This document shows, piece after piece, positions 1 to 9,103 of a DNA stretch of 64,000 nucleotides. Every line of letters starts with the position of its first letter. Positions within the stretch are counted from its first letter, which is position 1. The notes under the pieces were generated by a model, which saw nothing but the letters and a program-made list of their open reading frames with translations, did not search any database and was not told the DNA's origin. Made by a program: the position numbers and the translations under genes. Origin of the DNA: Corynebacterium faecale (GTDB taxonomy: Bacteria > Actinomycetota > Actinomycetes > Mycobacteriales > Mycobacteriaceae); NCBI RefSeq assembly GCF_030408735.1, contig NZ_CP047204.1, positions 2,108,001 to 2,172,000 on the forward strand, given 5' to 3'.

Positions 1-502
1 AATTCGGTGCCTCGTTGAAAGTGGCCTGGTCAAAATAACCGCCATTATCCGTGGGTACCGGCGGTTGACCATTAGTGCGCAAACTCTGTACCAGGAAGAA
101 CTCGATCTCAGGCGAGACCATGCAGATGAAACCATCATCTGCTGCCAGTTGGACCTGCCTCCGGAGTACCTGGCGGGGATCAGAGAAACTCGGTTGGCCA
201 TCAGGCATGGTGACATCACAGAACATGCGGGCAGCTTGGAGCCGTGAGGTTTCCGCTTCCAGTGGGAGGATCTGGAAGGTGGAGGGATCCGGCCGGGCAA
301 TGGTGTCCGCTTCGGAGATCCGGGCATATCCTTCGATTGCTGATCCATCGAATCCGATGCCCTCTTCAAAGGCGGACTCCAACTCTGCGGGGGCGACCAC
401 CACCGATTTCAACTGGCCGACGATGTCAGTGAACCAGAGTCGGACGAATTTGATGTCCCGTTCATCGATGGTGCTGAGCACAAATTCCTGTTGGCTGTTC
501 AT
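1..502 (-). CDS. glnA2: Glutamine synthetase GlnA2, N-terminal part (runs off window)
   Basis: Makes glutamine from glutamate, ammonia and ATP, or is a paralogue of the main enzyme. Reading leftward from ATG 500-502 gives a protein starting MNSQQEFVLSTIDERDIKFV, then the glutamine synthetase beta-grasp signature around FDGSAIEGYARISEAD, DPSTFQILP, ARMFCDVTMPDG and the start of the catalytic domain (SPEIEFFLVQ). The short N-terminus and EFVL opening match the actinobacterial GlnA2 type rather than GlnA1. Only about 167 codons are present; active-site and adenylylation regions lie outside the window. A TAAATT hexamer ends seven bases upstream of the ATG, so the message is probably leaderless. 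Recognition is strong; assignment to GlnA2 rather than another type I/beta enzyme is from the N-terminal pattern and the neighbours. Confidence 0.9.
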   Translation of the reverse strand, partial: MNSQQEFVLSTIDERDIKFVRLWFTDIVGQLKSVVVAPAELESAFEEGIGFDGSAIEGYARISEADTIARPDPSTFQILPLEAETSRLQAARMFCDVTMPDGQPSFSDPRQVLRRQVQLAADDGFICMVSPEIEFFLVQSLRTNGQPPVPTDNGGYFDQATFNEAPN

Positions 503-509
503 GTCCACC

Positions 510-515
510 AATTTA
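510..515 (-). promoter_or_regulatory. -10 element of glnA2, leaderless
   Basis: TAAATT on the minus strand ends seven bases before the glnA2 ATG (500-502). This fits the actinobacterial TANNNT -10 and transcription starting at the A of the start codon. No clear -35. Confidence 0.5.
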
Positions 516-697
516 CGCAGCGTCTGGACACGAACTGCGTTTTCCCCTACAGCAACGGTTTGCGGGGGTAAAGAAACGGAGACTAACCGCTGGTTAACTC
601 CATATTGAGACTAATGGGGGTACAGGGTGTCCACTGCGACTGATTGACTCATGACTGAAGGAATTTAGAACACAATTACTAATGCAAGGAGTTTGTC

Positions 698-1852
698 ATG
701 ACTACCCACCACCACTCAGCTTCAGCCACCACGTCCGATGACACCCACCAGTGGAGTAGGCGCAAGGCGGCGGAAGACCACTACCACCGGACGCTGGTCG
801 ATTCAGCTGTCCTGTGGATCACCGAATGCGCGATGAACGGGTGGACACCCGCGGATCTCCGCCACGAGTTCACCGCCCAGATCGATCCCCTGCTGTTCCA
901 TGCACTGTCCGGTGTCACCCACAATGTGCCCGATGAACTCCTCGACCATTGGTTCAGCCAGACCAGGCCCTCACCGGTGTCCGCCCTCAGCGTGACTGCC
1001 CTGGAGAAGATCGTCAAACGCCTGCCTCTCCTGGGCTCGCTGCAGGATTGGACTGTGCTCATGGGTGAATCCACCGAGGAGCGGGAAGAGAGATACCGGG
1101 AGGGCCTGTCCCCCGAACAACGTAAAGCCCACGACCGCATCCAGGCCCTGTTGAAGAAGGCTGAATCAACCCCCTTCGAGAAGGAGGCAGAGGCGCTGGT
1201 CGAAAAGGCAGAATCACTGCGCCAGCAGTACCGGGTGGAGACACTCCTGGCAGATTCCTATGCAGAGAAGGGAACACAGAATCAGGTCGTGTCCTCCAGG
1301 GTTCATCTACATTCCCCGTGGGTGAGCTACCAGATGAAACTCCTGGGAACCGTGGCCCGAGCCAACTCCTGTGAATCACTCCTGTTGACCAGCTCTGGCA
1401 TCGCCACGGTATTCGGGACCCGCGATGACGTTGAACACGTCCTGGATCTCTTTCACAGCCTGAACCGGCAGCGAGCTCATTTCATGCGCACTTCGGCTGG
1501 AGCGAAAACCGCACAGGAGCAGGGTGAGACCTCGAGTTACCGGCGAAGTTTCATGATCGCCTATGCCACCCGGATCGGCGCCTTGCTCAAACGTGCGAGC
1601 GAGGAGGTGCTTAATGATCTCCAGGACACAGCCCCCTGCGCCTCCGACACTGTGCTGCCGATCCTGAAGGACCGGAGCAGGCAGGCACACCAGACCCTGC
1701 AGTCAATTTTTCCCCACACCCGGAACCTCAAGGTCAGTGCGAACAATCCTCTGGGTTACCAGGACGGGTACGCAGCGGCAGGTAATTCCCACCTCGGTGG
1801 GGACTCATCTGGGCTGGGAGGACAACGGTCACTTGAAACCTGGGACTGGTGA
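698..1852 (+). CDS. DUF2786 domain protein of unknown function
   Basis: Unknown function, 384 residues, no signal peptide or membrane segment. Residues about 144-182 (AHDRIQALLKKAESTPFEKE and the following charged helix) match the DUF2786 pattern, a short helical motif rich in Lys, Ala and Glu found in actinobacterial and phage proteins. The flanking N-terminal 140 and C-terminal 200 residues are not recognised. The start is well set by AAGGAG at about 684-689, seven bases before the ATG. It lies alone between divergent glnA2 and the CYTH-CHAD gene downstream, from which it is separated by a hairpin. Nothing suggests a pathway. Confidence 0.75.
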   Translation: MTTHHHSASATTSDDTHQWSRRKAAEDHYHRTLVDSAVLWITECAMNGWTPADLRHEFTAQIDPLLFHALSGVTHNVPDELLDHWFSQTRPSPVSALSVTALEKIVKRLPLLGSLQDWTVLMGESTEEREERYREGLSPEQRKAHDRIQALLKKAESTPFEKEAEALVEKAESLRQQYRVETLLADSYAEKGTQNQVVSSRVHLHSPWVSYQMKLLGTVARANSCESLLLTSSGIATVFGTRDDVEHVLDLFHSLNRQRAHFMRTSAGAKTAQEQGETSSYRRSFMIAYATRIGALLKRASEEVLNDLQDTAPCASDTVLPILKDRSRQAHQTLQSIFPHTRNLKVSANNPLGYQDGYAAAGNSHLGGDSSGLGGQRSLETWDW

Positions 1853-1918
1853 GATGAGTAAGCCACGTAATATTGGAAGAAGGTAAAAAGGAAGTCAACC
1901 CAGCAGGTGGAAGGGCGA

Positions 1919-1951
1919 GGCACCGAGGGAGGGAATCTCTCCATCGGTGCC
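1919..1951 (+). terminator. Hairpin after DUF2786 gene
   Basis: GGCACCGA (1919-1926) pairs perfectly with TCGGTGCC (1944-1951), 17-base loop, no U-tract. Likely a weak terminator or an mRNA-stabilising structure between the DUF2786 and CYTH-CHAD genes. Confidence 0.4.
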
Positions 1952-1958
1952 CGTTGAA

Positions 1959-1979
1959 ACCCATTAAATTGGGTAGATA
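1959..1979 (+). promoter_or_regulatory. Imperfect palindrome and possible -10 before the CYTH-CHAD gene
   Basis: ACCCATTAAATTGGGT (1959-1974) is an interrupted palindrome (ACCCA/TGGGT arms) that runs into TAGATA (1974-1979), a possible -10. The GAGGGG ribosome binding site follows at about 1980-1985 and ATG is at 1993. The position suits an operator, but no regulator is known to me for it. Confidence 0.3.
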
Positions 1980-1992
1980 GAGGGGACAAACA

Positions 1993-3924
1993 ATGACTCA
2001 GCATCTGGAAGTAGAAACCAAATTCTCCGTTAGCGAAACCACCGAGGTTCCCGAACTCACAGGGATTCACGGTGTCGCGGAGGTGGATCGAACTGAGACC
2101 CATCATCTCGTGGCCGTCTATTTCGACACCGAGGACCTGAGGCTCACACGAGCCAAAATCACGCTCCGGCGCCGCACCGGCGGCCACGATGCAGGTTGGC
2201 ACATCAAATTCCCCGACACCTTCGGACGCAGAGAGCTTCAAGCCGAACTGGATGCTCCCGGCGCGGATGAGACCACCCCACCCACCGCACTACTCGGGCA
2301 TGTCCGCGCGATGCTCCAGGGACGCCAGCTCACTCCGATCGCTGAGGTAGCCAACGAACGCCACGCCACTTATCTGAAGAATGAACTAGGAGACTTCATC
2401 GCGGAGTTCTGTGATGACCATGTCTCCACGATCTCGTATCTTCCCGGTGGTGCCCGCAAACAGTGGCGTGAGTGGGAGTTCGAACTGGCTGGGGACATCA
2501 GCACTGATGATTCAGGGTGGGAGCTTCTGGCCTCAGCCGCTGATGTTCTCACCCAGGCGGGAGCTTTTGTCTCCGACAGCCCGTCCAAGCTGGTGTCGGC
2601 TCTGGGTGAATCCATCCGCTATGCCCCTGTCCCTCCACAAACCGCTCAGTTGCCTGAAGATGATCCGGCCCATGCGGTGCTGGCCGCCATCGAGGCCAAT
2701 GCCCGCAAGATCGCCGAATATGATCCCCGGGTCAGGGCAGATGAATGGGACTCAGTCCACCAGATGCGTGTGGCCACCCGCGAATTGCGCAGCCACATGC
2801 AGACCTTCGAGGGCATCCTCGGTGGCGAGGATTATCTGCAGATTGAAAAGGAACTGAAACTTCTGGCCACCATTCTCGGCCGCGCCCGCGACGCCGAGGT
2901 CATTGAAGAACGCCTGGCTGCGCTCATCGACACCGAAGTCGGCGAGGTGATTGATGAGGACACCAAGAAGGATCTCCTCGATGATCTCAGCCGTGATTAC
3001 CGGCGTGAACATGCACGCGTGGTGGCAACCCTCGATGATGAGCGCTACGCCAGGCTCCTGCGTTCACTGGAGGATCTACTGGTCAATCCACCGCTGGTCA
3101 CAATCCCAGCGACTCCATCAGAAGACCCACAGGAAGAGGAACCCCAAGACGACCACGGGGTCGCAGCCGACATCGTCGCACAGCTGGATCACAGTGATGA
3201 GATCAGTGACCAGATCGGTGACACGGTTGCCAAGCTGCAAGACCGTGATGGAGACAGCAACGATGACACAGCTGTAGGCGTACCGACGGATCTGGAGGAA
3301 GCAGCCACCTCCGAGGTTGAAGGGATTGAAGAGACAGAAGAGGTTGAAGAGTCCACTTCACAGGATTCAGACGATCCTGCACCTGCCGTCGGGGAAAAGG
3401 TGGATGCCGCCCGTGTGCTGTTGGAACACCTGGACAAGACCCACGCCAAGGTGGTCAAACTGCACAAGAAGGCAGTGAAGCAGTGGGATGATCTGGACGT
3501 CCCCGTTCTGGAAAGGGAGGAGAATTTCCACAACGTCCGCAAGGCCATCAAGAAGCTGCGCTACAGCGCCGAAGCTGTCGGCGACGCCACCCCGGTCAAC
3601 ACCAAGAAGCTCTACAAGGCGTGCAGTAGATTGCAGTCAGTCCTGGGTGATTTCCAGGATGCGGTCACATCCCGTGATGAGCTGCTGCGCAGGTCCCAGA
3701 TCGCCCACAGGAAGGGACGGGACACCTTCGCCTACGGAGTGCTCTACCAGCATGAGAAGCTCCAGTCCCGCATATACCTCGAAGGTTATAACGATGCCTA
3801 TACGTCGGTGGCGGATGCCTACGACAAGCTCGAGGATGCCTCGCGCAAACTGGCCAAGGACGCAGTCAAGGAATCAGCGAAGAAGGCCGCCAAGAAGGAT
3901 AAGAAGGACAAGAAGAAGAAATAA
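1993..3924 (+). CDS. CYTH-CHAD domain protein, putative inorganic triphosphatase/polyphosphate-binding
   Basis: 643 residues. N-terminal CYTH (triphosphate tunnel) domain, about 4-205: the ExExK signature is EVETK at 6-10, followed by RRRT and the alternating basic/acidic strands of the tunnel. C-terminal CHAD domain has its two helical halves at about 225-365 and 467-620, with the conserved histidine motifs VHQMRVATRELR (H256) and FHNVRKAIKKLRY (H513). CYTH enzymes hydrolyse inorganic triphosphate or related substrates; CHAD binds polyphosphate. Between the CHAD halves sits a roughly 95-residue acidic, low-complexity insert (about 372-466), and the C-terminus is a lysine tail (KKAAKKDKKDKKKK). 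Cytosolic. It corresponds to the Rv2226-type protein. Start set by GAGGGG ahead of ATG 1993. Confidence 0.85.
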   Translation: MTQHLEVETKFSVSETTEVPELTGIHGVAEVDRTETHHLVAVYFDTEDLRLTRAKITLRRRTGGHDAGWHIKFPDTFGRRELQAELDAPGADETTPPTALLGHVRAMLQGRQLTPIAEVANERHATYLKNELGDFIAEFCDDHVSTISYLPGGARKQWREWEFELAGDISTDDSGWELLASAADVLTQAGAFVSDSPSKLVSALGESIRYAPVPPQTAQLPEDDPAHAVLAAIEANARKIAEYDPRVRADEWDSVHQMRVATRELRSHMQTFEGILGGEDYLQIEKELKLLATILGRARDAEVIEERLAALIDTEVGEVIDEDTKKDLLDDLSRDYRREHARVVATLDDERYARLLRSLEDLLVNPPLVTIPATPSEDPQEEEPQDDHGVAADIVAQLDHSDEISDQIGDTVAKLQDRDGDSNDDTAVGVPTDLEEAATSEVEGIEETEEVEESTSQDSDDPAPAVGEKVDAARVLLEHLDKTHAKVVKLHKKAVKQWDDLDVPVLEREENFHNVRKAIKKLRYSAEAVGDATPVNTKKLYKACSRLQSVLGDFQDAVTSRDELLRRSQIAHRKGRDTFAYGVLYQHEKLQSRIYLEGYNDAYTSVADAYDKLEDASRKLAKDAVKESAKKAAKKDKKDKKKK

Positions 3925-3947
3925 CACCGACCTGGCACGCTCATGAA

Positions 3948-3986
3948 TAAACCACCGAGAGGGCCCCTCCCTACCTCGGTGGTTTA
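3948..3986 (+). terminator. Bidirectional terminator hairpin
   Basis: TAAACCACCGAG (3948-3959) pairs perfectly over 12 bp with CTCGGTGGTTTA (3975-3986), with a 15-base loop, between the convergent CYTH-CHAD gene and the small SPOR-like gene. A-rich 5' arm and T-rich 3' arm serve both strands. Confidence 0.8.
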
Positions 3987-4003
3987 GAACTCATCCCAGG
4001 GGC

Positions 4004-4189
4004 TCAGTCCTCGGCGGCCTCATCCCAGTCGTCGGCAATCTCGTTGCGGGCGTTGACCCGCTCCAGGGCGTGCCGTGCCTCGGCCTCAGTGTCATAGGGG
4101 CCCATGCGGGTTTCGAACCCGGTCGCCTTACCCTGAGTCACCTGTCCGGTGGATAAATCATAGAACCACTTCATGTCGCTGTCAGCCAT
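4004..4189 (-). CDS. Small SPOR-like protein
   Basis: 61 residues from ATG at 4187-4189: MADSDMKWFYDLSTGQVTQG then GFETRMGPYDTEAEARHALERVNARN and an acidic end. The aromatic strand, GP(Y/F)xTxxEAxxAL pattern and terminal N/R motif resemble the SPOR fold, seen in short conserved actinobacterial proteins annotated as SPOR-domain proteins. No signal peptide or membrane segment, so it probably does not bind septal peptidoglycan unless partnered. A GGAGG nine bases upstream chooses this start over an upstream in-frame one at 4222. A TATAGT -10 lies at 4235-4240. Function unknown. Confidence 0.75.
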   Translation of the reverse strand: MADSDMKWFYDLSTGQVTQGKATGFETRMGPYDTEAEARHALERVNARNEIADDWDEAAED

Positions 4190-4234
4190 GTCCTCATTCC
4201 TCCAAGAATCGCCGTTGAGCATTTAGTCCCCACC

Positions 4235-4240
4235 ACTATA
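4235..4240 (-). promoter_or_regulatory. -10 element for the SPOR-like gene
   Basis: TATAGT on the minus strand, inside the palindrome CACTATAGTG, about 45 bases upstream of the ATG at 4189. It lies in the divergent region shared with the galactokinase-like gene, which has TAGAGT near 4294. Confidence 0.45.
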
Positions 4241-4360
4241 GTGACGCCCACCGCACACAGGTGGGGATCAAGTGCCAACCGGGAGAGGCTAGAGTGTATC
4301 TGTTCAGCAACTTCTGAACATCAATCTTTTTCCACCGAGCCCAGGGAGGCCCGCTACCCC

Positions 4361-5716
4361 ATGCCCATCTGGCAGCCGACATTCACCGATCCTGCAGACG
4401 CCACCGCAGCGATGATGACACCCCGAGGGCTGCTTGCCGCCTCCCGTGCCCACCACCGGGCTCTCTACGCCGGTGATCCCACGGGTGGTGCCACAGCGCC
4501 CGCGACGTGGACGATGATGGGGGAACACACCGATTACAGTGGCGGCGTGGTGGTGGGGACGATCGCACAGTGGACGACCGCGGTGACGGTCGGTTCCAAC
4601 ACCCAGGGTGTGATCAATGTGGCGGTGGTGGCCCAGGGCGCAGCAGACACAGCGGGTGCAGCGAACACAGCGGCCACCGCGGCTCATGTGGAAAAGCACT
4701 CGCTGCCTGTAGCTGAGATTGCAGCGCGGGCTGTGGCTCAGCAGACAACCGTGAATGCGAATTCCAGGCCAGTGTCCCCACCTGTTCCGGAGGGAGGTAT
4801 CGCCGCGCGGCTGGGTGGTATCGCCTGGTCGATGATCCACCGTCAGATGCTGTCGCGTGACACCCAGGGCCTTGACATCACCGTGGTGTCCACGATCCCC
4901 GTGGGCATCGGACTCGGGGAGGCCGAGGCAGCAGAGGTGGCCACGGCGCTGGCGCTGTTCACGGACGAGACCTGTGACCCACCGGTCCGTGCACGCCTGG
5001 CTGAGGTCTGTTCCCAGTCCGCGAACATGTTCGCGGAGATCACCCCGCTGCGTGCCCGTCATACTCTGGCGCTGCGCGGGGAGCACGGGAAGATGTCGGT
5101 GATCGATTATTCAGATGGTTCCGTCACCCAGATCCCACATCCCGTGGGGAAGTCCGCAGGGCTGGAGGCTTTTGCGGTGCGCACGCCCAGCCCCGGAACC
5201 TTATCTGTTGATTCCGGACAGACACGCCACAGGCAGGAATTCATCGATGCCGCCACCCGTGCTTTCAGTGTGGAATCACTGCGTTTGCTCCCGGATGCCA
5301 CAACCCGCGTCATCGATTGGCTGCAGGCGGTCATCGAGGTCGCCGGGCGCCGTGACCTGCCCACTGTTGACCAGGCCCGCAGTTGGCTGGGGTTCTGGGA
5401 AGCTGAAACCCTCCGCACACAACGCCTGTGCAGCGCACTGCGTTCACGCCGCCTCCAGGACATCGGTGAATTGCTCGCCGTCTCACAGCGGGAGCTGATG
5501 CGCCTGCACGGACTATCCGGCACTGATCAGGCAGTCGCGGAACTCTGCCTCACCCGGGGAGCACTGTCCGCCCGCAACACCAACGCGGGCATCACCCACG
5601 GGGTGATTGTGCTTGTCGACGCCCGGAAAGCACCCAACTTCTCAGCCGATCTGTCCGACGACGGTCTGCTGGTGGTTCCCCTCCAACACGGTGTGATCGC
5701 AGAAAAGGTTTTCTAG
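4361..5716 (+). CDS. Galactokinase-like GHMP-family protein with degenerate motifs
   Basis: 451 residues from ATG 4361, preceded by AGGGAGG (4343-4349); the open frame extends upstream but without another good ribosome site. The N-terminal galactokinase signature is clear: GEHTDYSGG at 54-62. The other two GHMP motifs are worn down. The ATP-loop PxGxGLSSSA is replaced by IPVGIGLGEAEA (179-190), lacking all three serines, and the C-terminal glycine motif reads GALSARNTNAGITHGVIVLV rather than a GAGFGG type. Alanine-rich insert at about 92-108. It has no galK/galT neighbours. It may be a catalytically impaired or repurposed GHMP protein; I would not assign galactose phosphorylation. Divergent from the SPOR-like gene and convergent with the RNB nuclease gene. 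Confidence 0.75.
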   Translation: MPIWQPTFTDPADATAAMMTPRGLLAASRAHHRALYAGDPTGGATAPATWTMMGEHTDYSGGVVVGTIAQWTTAVTVGSNTQGVINVAVVAQGAADTAGAANTAATAAHVEKHSLPVAEIAARAVAQQTTVNANSRPVSPPVPEGGIAARLGGIAWSMIHRQMLSRDTQGLDITVVSTIPVGIGLGEAEAAEVATALALFTDETCDPPVRARLAEVCSQSANMFAEITPLRARHTLALRGEHGKMSVIDYSDGSVTQIPHPVGKSAGLEAFAVRTPSPGTLSVDSGQTRHRQEFIDAATRAFSVESLRLLPDATTRVIDWLQAVIEVAGRRDLPTVDQARSWLGFWEAETLRTQRLCSALRSRRLQDIGELLAVSQRELMRLHGLSGTDQAVAELCLTRGALSARNTNAGITHGVIVLVDARKAPNFSADLSDDGLLVVPLQHGVIAEKVF

Positions 5717-5724
5717 CCACACCA

Positions 5725-7134
5725 CTAATCGGCGGGCCATGCGAACTGCACGGCCCGGGTCTCCGGATCTGCTGTGATGAGCGTGAATTTCTTGCGGGTT
5801 CCGGATTGCGGAGCACCCAGGCTCCGGGCGAACACCGGGGGATCCACGATGAAGAGCCTGGCGGTGGAACGCTCCTCATCACTGGAGAGCACCACACCGT
5901 CAAAACTCTGCCCCACCCACGGCTGCAGAACCGTCGCCTCGGTGAGATCCAGACAGGCGTTATCCACCTGGCTGGCCAGGCTCGAGGTTCGTCTCATTGA
6001 TTCCAGCACCTGCTCTTCGGCGGCCAGAACCCAGTCAGGCACCTCATAACCCCCGGCGATGGCCAGGCAGTGCTCCGTGGCGAACCGATCCACCAACCTG
6101 CGCAGCGGTGCGGTGACATGCGCATAGTATCCGCCCACGCCATTGTGGATCTCTGCTTCCTCCACAGCTACGCTCACATAGCCGGAACCACGCAACAGCT
6201 TCTGGGCCTCACGCTGCACGGCCATCCCGGTGGAGTTATTCGGGTCGATGGACTGCAGGAACTCCCCGATGGGTTGATCATCGGGCAGGTCATATCCCAA
6301 CGCGGTGACCTCGAAACGGAAGGTCTCCTCCGACCCCGCGGTGGCTGGGGCCAGCGTGCGCAGGAGACCATGACCGGCCTCCACCATCATGGTGCCGGCG
6401 ACCATTCCCGTGAGCAGGGAAATCTCCGAATTGTAGTCCATGATCGGGTGCCGGGGCTCGATGATGATCTCGAAGTGTTCGCCAGCCCTGTCATCGGAGA
6501 CGCGGGCTACCCGCTGGCTGGGGATGGAGAGGTTGATGGCGTTTCGTCGTAAAGCACTCTCCTGCCGCAACCGGCCCACGGCCGGGAGGTGCTCGATGCT
6601 GGGGTGGAGCACGCCCGCATCCAGGTCAGCCTGGGCCTGGTCATAATCCAGGCGCGCACGCGAACGGATCAGCGCGCGGCGCACATGCGTGTGGGCGATC
6701 TCGCCGTTGTCATCCAGATCGATTGACCAGACAACCGCCGGCCGCTCCTGCCCCTGCAGGAGGCTCGCCGAATCCTCCGACAACTCCTCCGGGTGCAACC
6801 GCGCCGGGGAATCAGGCAGGTAGATGGTCTGTCCGCGGTGGATGGATTCATGCTCCAGGGCACTGCCCGGGGTGATGAAGGCTGCGACATCCGCGATCGC
6901 ATAATGCACGCGGAAACCGGCGGGAAGGCGCTCGATATAGATGGCCTGATCCAGGTCACGCGAACCGACCGGATCAATCGTGACAAACGGGACATCGCGG
7001 AGATCCTCCCGCTTTTCCGCGAATCGATCCCGCGCATGCTCGGCCTCCCGGTGCAGCTCATCGGGGAAATCACGGCTCACACCGAATTCCTCTGCGATGA
7101 CGTCAAAGTCGAGAACCGCGGCATAAAGCTTCAT
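5725..7134 (-). CDS. RNB-family (RNase II/R-like) exoribonuclease
   Basis: 469 residues, an almost pure RNB catalytic domain without the usual full set of cold-shock and S1 RNA-binding domains. The metal-binding motif is VTIDPVGSRDLDQAI: D54, D60 and D62 match E. coli RNase II D201, D207 and D209, but the fourth aspartate (D210) is glutamine, Q63. Other RNB signatures are HYAIADVAAFI, YLPDSPARLHPEELSEDSASL and the Y(A)HVTAPLRRLVD block. Predicted 3'-5' RNA degradation in the cytosol. I chose ATG 7132-7134 because the longer frame (to 7233) runs into rnpB. The gene starts about 38 bases past the end of rnpB on the same strand, so read-through from the rnpB promoter is possible. Confidence 0.85.
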   Translation of the reverse strand: MKLYAAVLDFDVIAEEFGVSRDFPDELHREAEHARDRFAEKREDLRDVPFVTIDPVGSRDLDQAIYIERLPAGFRVHYAIADVAAFITPGSALEHESIHRGQTIYLPDSPARLHPEELSEDSASLLQGQERPAVVWSIDLDDNGEIAHTHVRRALIRSRARLDYDQAQADLDAGVLHPSIEHLPAVGRLRQESALRRNAINLSIPSQRVARVSDDRAGEHFEIIIEPRHPIMDYNSEISLLTGMVAGTMMVEAGHGLLRTLAPATAGSEETFRFEVTALGYDLPDDQPIGEFLQSIDPNNSTGMAVQREAQKLLRGSGYVSVAVEEAEIHNGVGGYYAHVTAPLRRLVDRFATEHCLAIAGGYEVPDWVLAAEEQVLESMRRTSSLASQVDNACLDLTEATVLQPWVGQSFDGVVLSSDEERSTARLFIVDPPVFARSLGAPQSGTRKKFTLITADPETRAVQFAWPAD

Positions 7135-7172
7135 GCGCTCCAATTGTTCCACAGCGCGAAAATACGTGCAGG

Positions 7173-7584
<412 letters not shown>

Positions 7585-7592
7585 AACGTTTA

Positions 7593-7598
7593 ACTCTA
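7593..7598 (-). promoter_or_regulatory. -10 element of rnpB
   Basis: TAGAGT on the minus strand ends eight bases before the 5' arm of RNase P helix P1 (7584), the spacing expected for transcription starting at the mature 5' end. Confidence 0.55.
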
Positions 7599-7615
7599 CC
7601 CCTGCGAGGTGGATT

Positions 7616-7639
7616 ACTGATAACCATCAGGTTGTCAGT
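7616..7639 (-). terminator. Possible terminator hairpin of the RNase H/phosphatase gene
   Basis: The minus strand after the stop at 7654 contains CTGACAACC-TGAT-GGTTATCAG, a 9-bp stem with one mismatch. There is no U-tract. It separates the upstream gene from the rnpB promoter. Confidence 0.35.
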
Positions 7640-7653
7640 GCGGCAGCGTGCTC

Positions 7654-8874
7654 TTAACTATCCAGGTGTGAGGTGTCGTTGAAGAGTCTCATACAGGTGG
7701 GCCCATCGGAGTAGAACTCCGCGATGGACAGGGAAGCCAGATCCAGGTGGGTCTTCTTGAAAAAGGCGGGACTGGCATCCAGTGACTGACGCAGAATCGA
7801 CTTGATCGGTGTCACATGGCTGACCACCAACACGTTGGCGGTGCCATAGTCCTTCTCAATCAGCTGACGTGCCTTCTTCACCCGACGGTGCACCTGCTGG
7901 AGTGATTCCCCACCGGGAGGAGCCACCGAGGTGTCGGTGAGCCACTGCTGGTGCAGCTCCGGATCCGCTTCATTCGCCTCCGAGAAGGTCTTGCCGTCCC
8001 ACAGCCCGAAATCAGTTTCAATCAGATCATCAATGATGCGCACCTCAAGTCCCACACGCCTGGCCACCGCCTCCGCGGTCTGGACACAGCGACGCAGCGG
8101 GGAACTCACGATCGCATCAATCCCACCGCGTTCAGCCAGTGCGATGGCTGCCGCCTCCACCTGTTGCTGCCCCAGTTCGGACAGCTCCGGGTTCGAGCGA
8201 CCCGAGTACTGACGGGCCGCCGACATCGCGGTCTGCCCGTGTCGCAACAGGAGCAGGCGGGTGGGATCGGTGGTGGCACCATTCCAATTGGACGGTTTGG
8301 TATTGGGGCAGTTGAGGTCCTCTCCCTCCCGCTTATCGGAACCGGCGGAGTCCTCCATCCCAGTGGAGGTGGGGTCACTGGAGGGGATCAGGCCTGCGGA
8401 TTCTGCGACTGCCTTGATATCGGCGACCACCGGTGTGCCATCGTCGATCGGGCCTTCCGGTTTACCCGCGGCAGCGGCATCCATGGCCACATTGGAGAGA
8501 TGATCGGCAACTTTGTTCTTCTCACGCGGAATCCAGGTGTAGGTGACCTTGTTGATCCCCGAAGCTAATTTATTGGCCTCGATGGCCAGAACCTTCATAT
8601 CCGGATGCTTGATCTTCCAGCGGCCCGACATCTGCTCCACCACCAGTTTGGAATCCATGAATACCTCAACCTCGGTGGCATCAAGTTCCCGCGCGACCCG
8701 CAGACCTTCGATCAGGCCCCGGTACTCCGCCACGTTGTTGGTGGATCTGGTGCCCACCACATAGGCGATCTCCCGGAGGATCTTCTCCTTGTTGTCGGTG
8801 TACACCACGGTGCCGGAGCCGGCGATACCGGGATTTCCGCGGGAACCGCCGTCGGCCTCGATAATCAGCTTCAT
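7654..8874 (-). CDS. Bifunctional RNase H / histidine phosphatase (Rv2228c type)
   Basis: 406 residues. N-terminal RNase H type I domain (1-135) with the four acidic residues D8 (EADGGSRGNPG), E50 (VAEYRGL), D74 (FMDSKL) and D124 (KVADHLSN), cutting RNA in RNA-DNA hybrids. A linker of about 65 residues leads to a phosphoglycerate-mutase/CobC-type histidine phosphatase (205-406) with the catalytic RHG at 211-213 and SSPLRRCVQTAEA. This fusion is characteristic of actinobacteria; the mycobacterial homologue combines RNase HI with acid or alpha-ribazole phosphatase activity. It sits in a group with a CobC-type aminotransferase, and CobD lies nearby, which supports a cobamide link for the phosphatase half. 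ATG start; a weak ribosome site. Confidence 0.9.
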   Translation of the reverse strand: MKLIIEADGGSRGNPGIAGSGTVVYTDNKEKILREIAYVVGTRSTNNVAEYRGLIEGLRVARELDATEVEVFMDSKLVVEQMSGRWKIKHPDMKVLAIEANKLASGINKVTYTWIPREKNKVADHLSNVAMDAAAAGKPEGPIDDGTPVVADIKAVAESAGLIPSSDPTSTGMEDSAGSDKREGEDLNCPNTKPSNWNGATTDPTRLLLLRHGQTAMSAARQYSGRSNPELSELGQQQVEAAAIALAERGGIDAIVSSPLRRCVQTAEAVARRVGLEVRIIDDLIETDFGLWDGKTFSEANEADPELHQQWLTDTSVAPPGGESLQQVHRRVKKARQLIEKDYGTANVLVVSHVTPIKSILRQSLDASPAFFKKTHLDLASLSIAEFYSDGPTCMRLFNDTSHLDS

Positions 8875-9103
8875 TGAGAAATCATGTCCCTTAATGGTTC
8901 GGGGGCCAGGTGCTGGTCGCGATCATGCAACCGGCGCACCCATGGGCCCTCTAAAGTTGTGCCAGGCGTGCCGGCTGACCCCTTGCGGGAAACCAGCGCC
9001 CACTCCCCCGCAGTTTCCCCGGGGATGGTTCTCTGAGGTCTGCTTGAATCTGGCTTCACACCGTTTGTGGAACCACGGTTTTTGGAGCCCTGCTCACTCG
9101 AGA

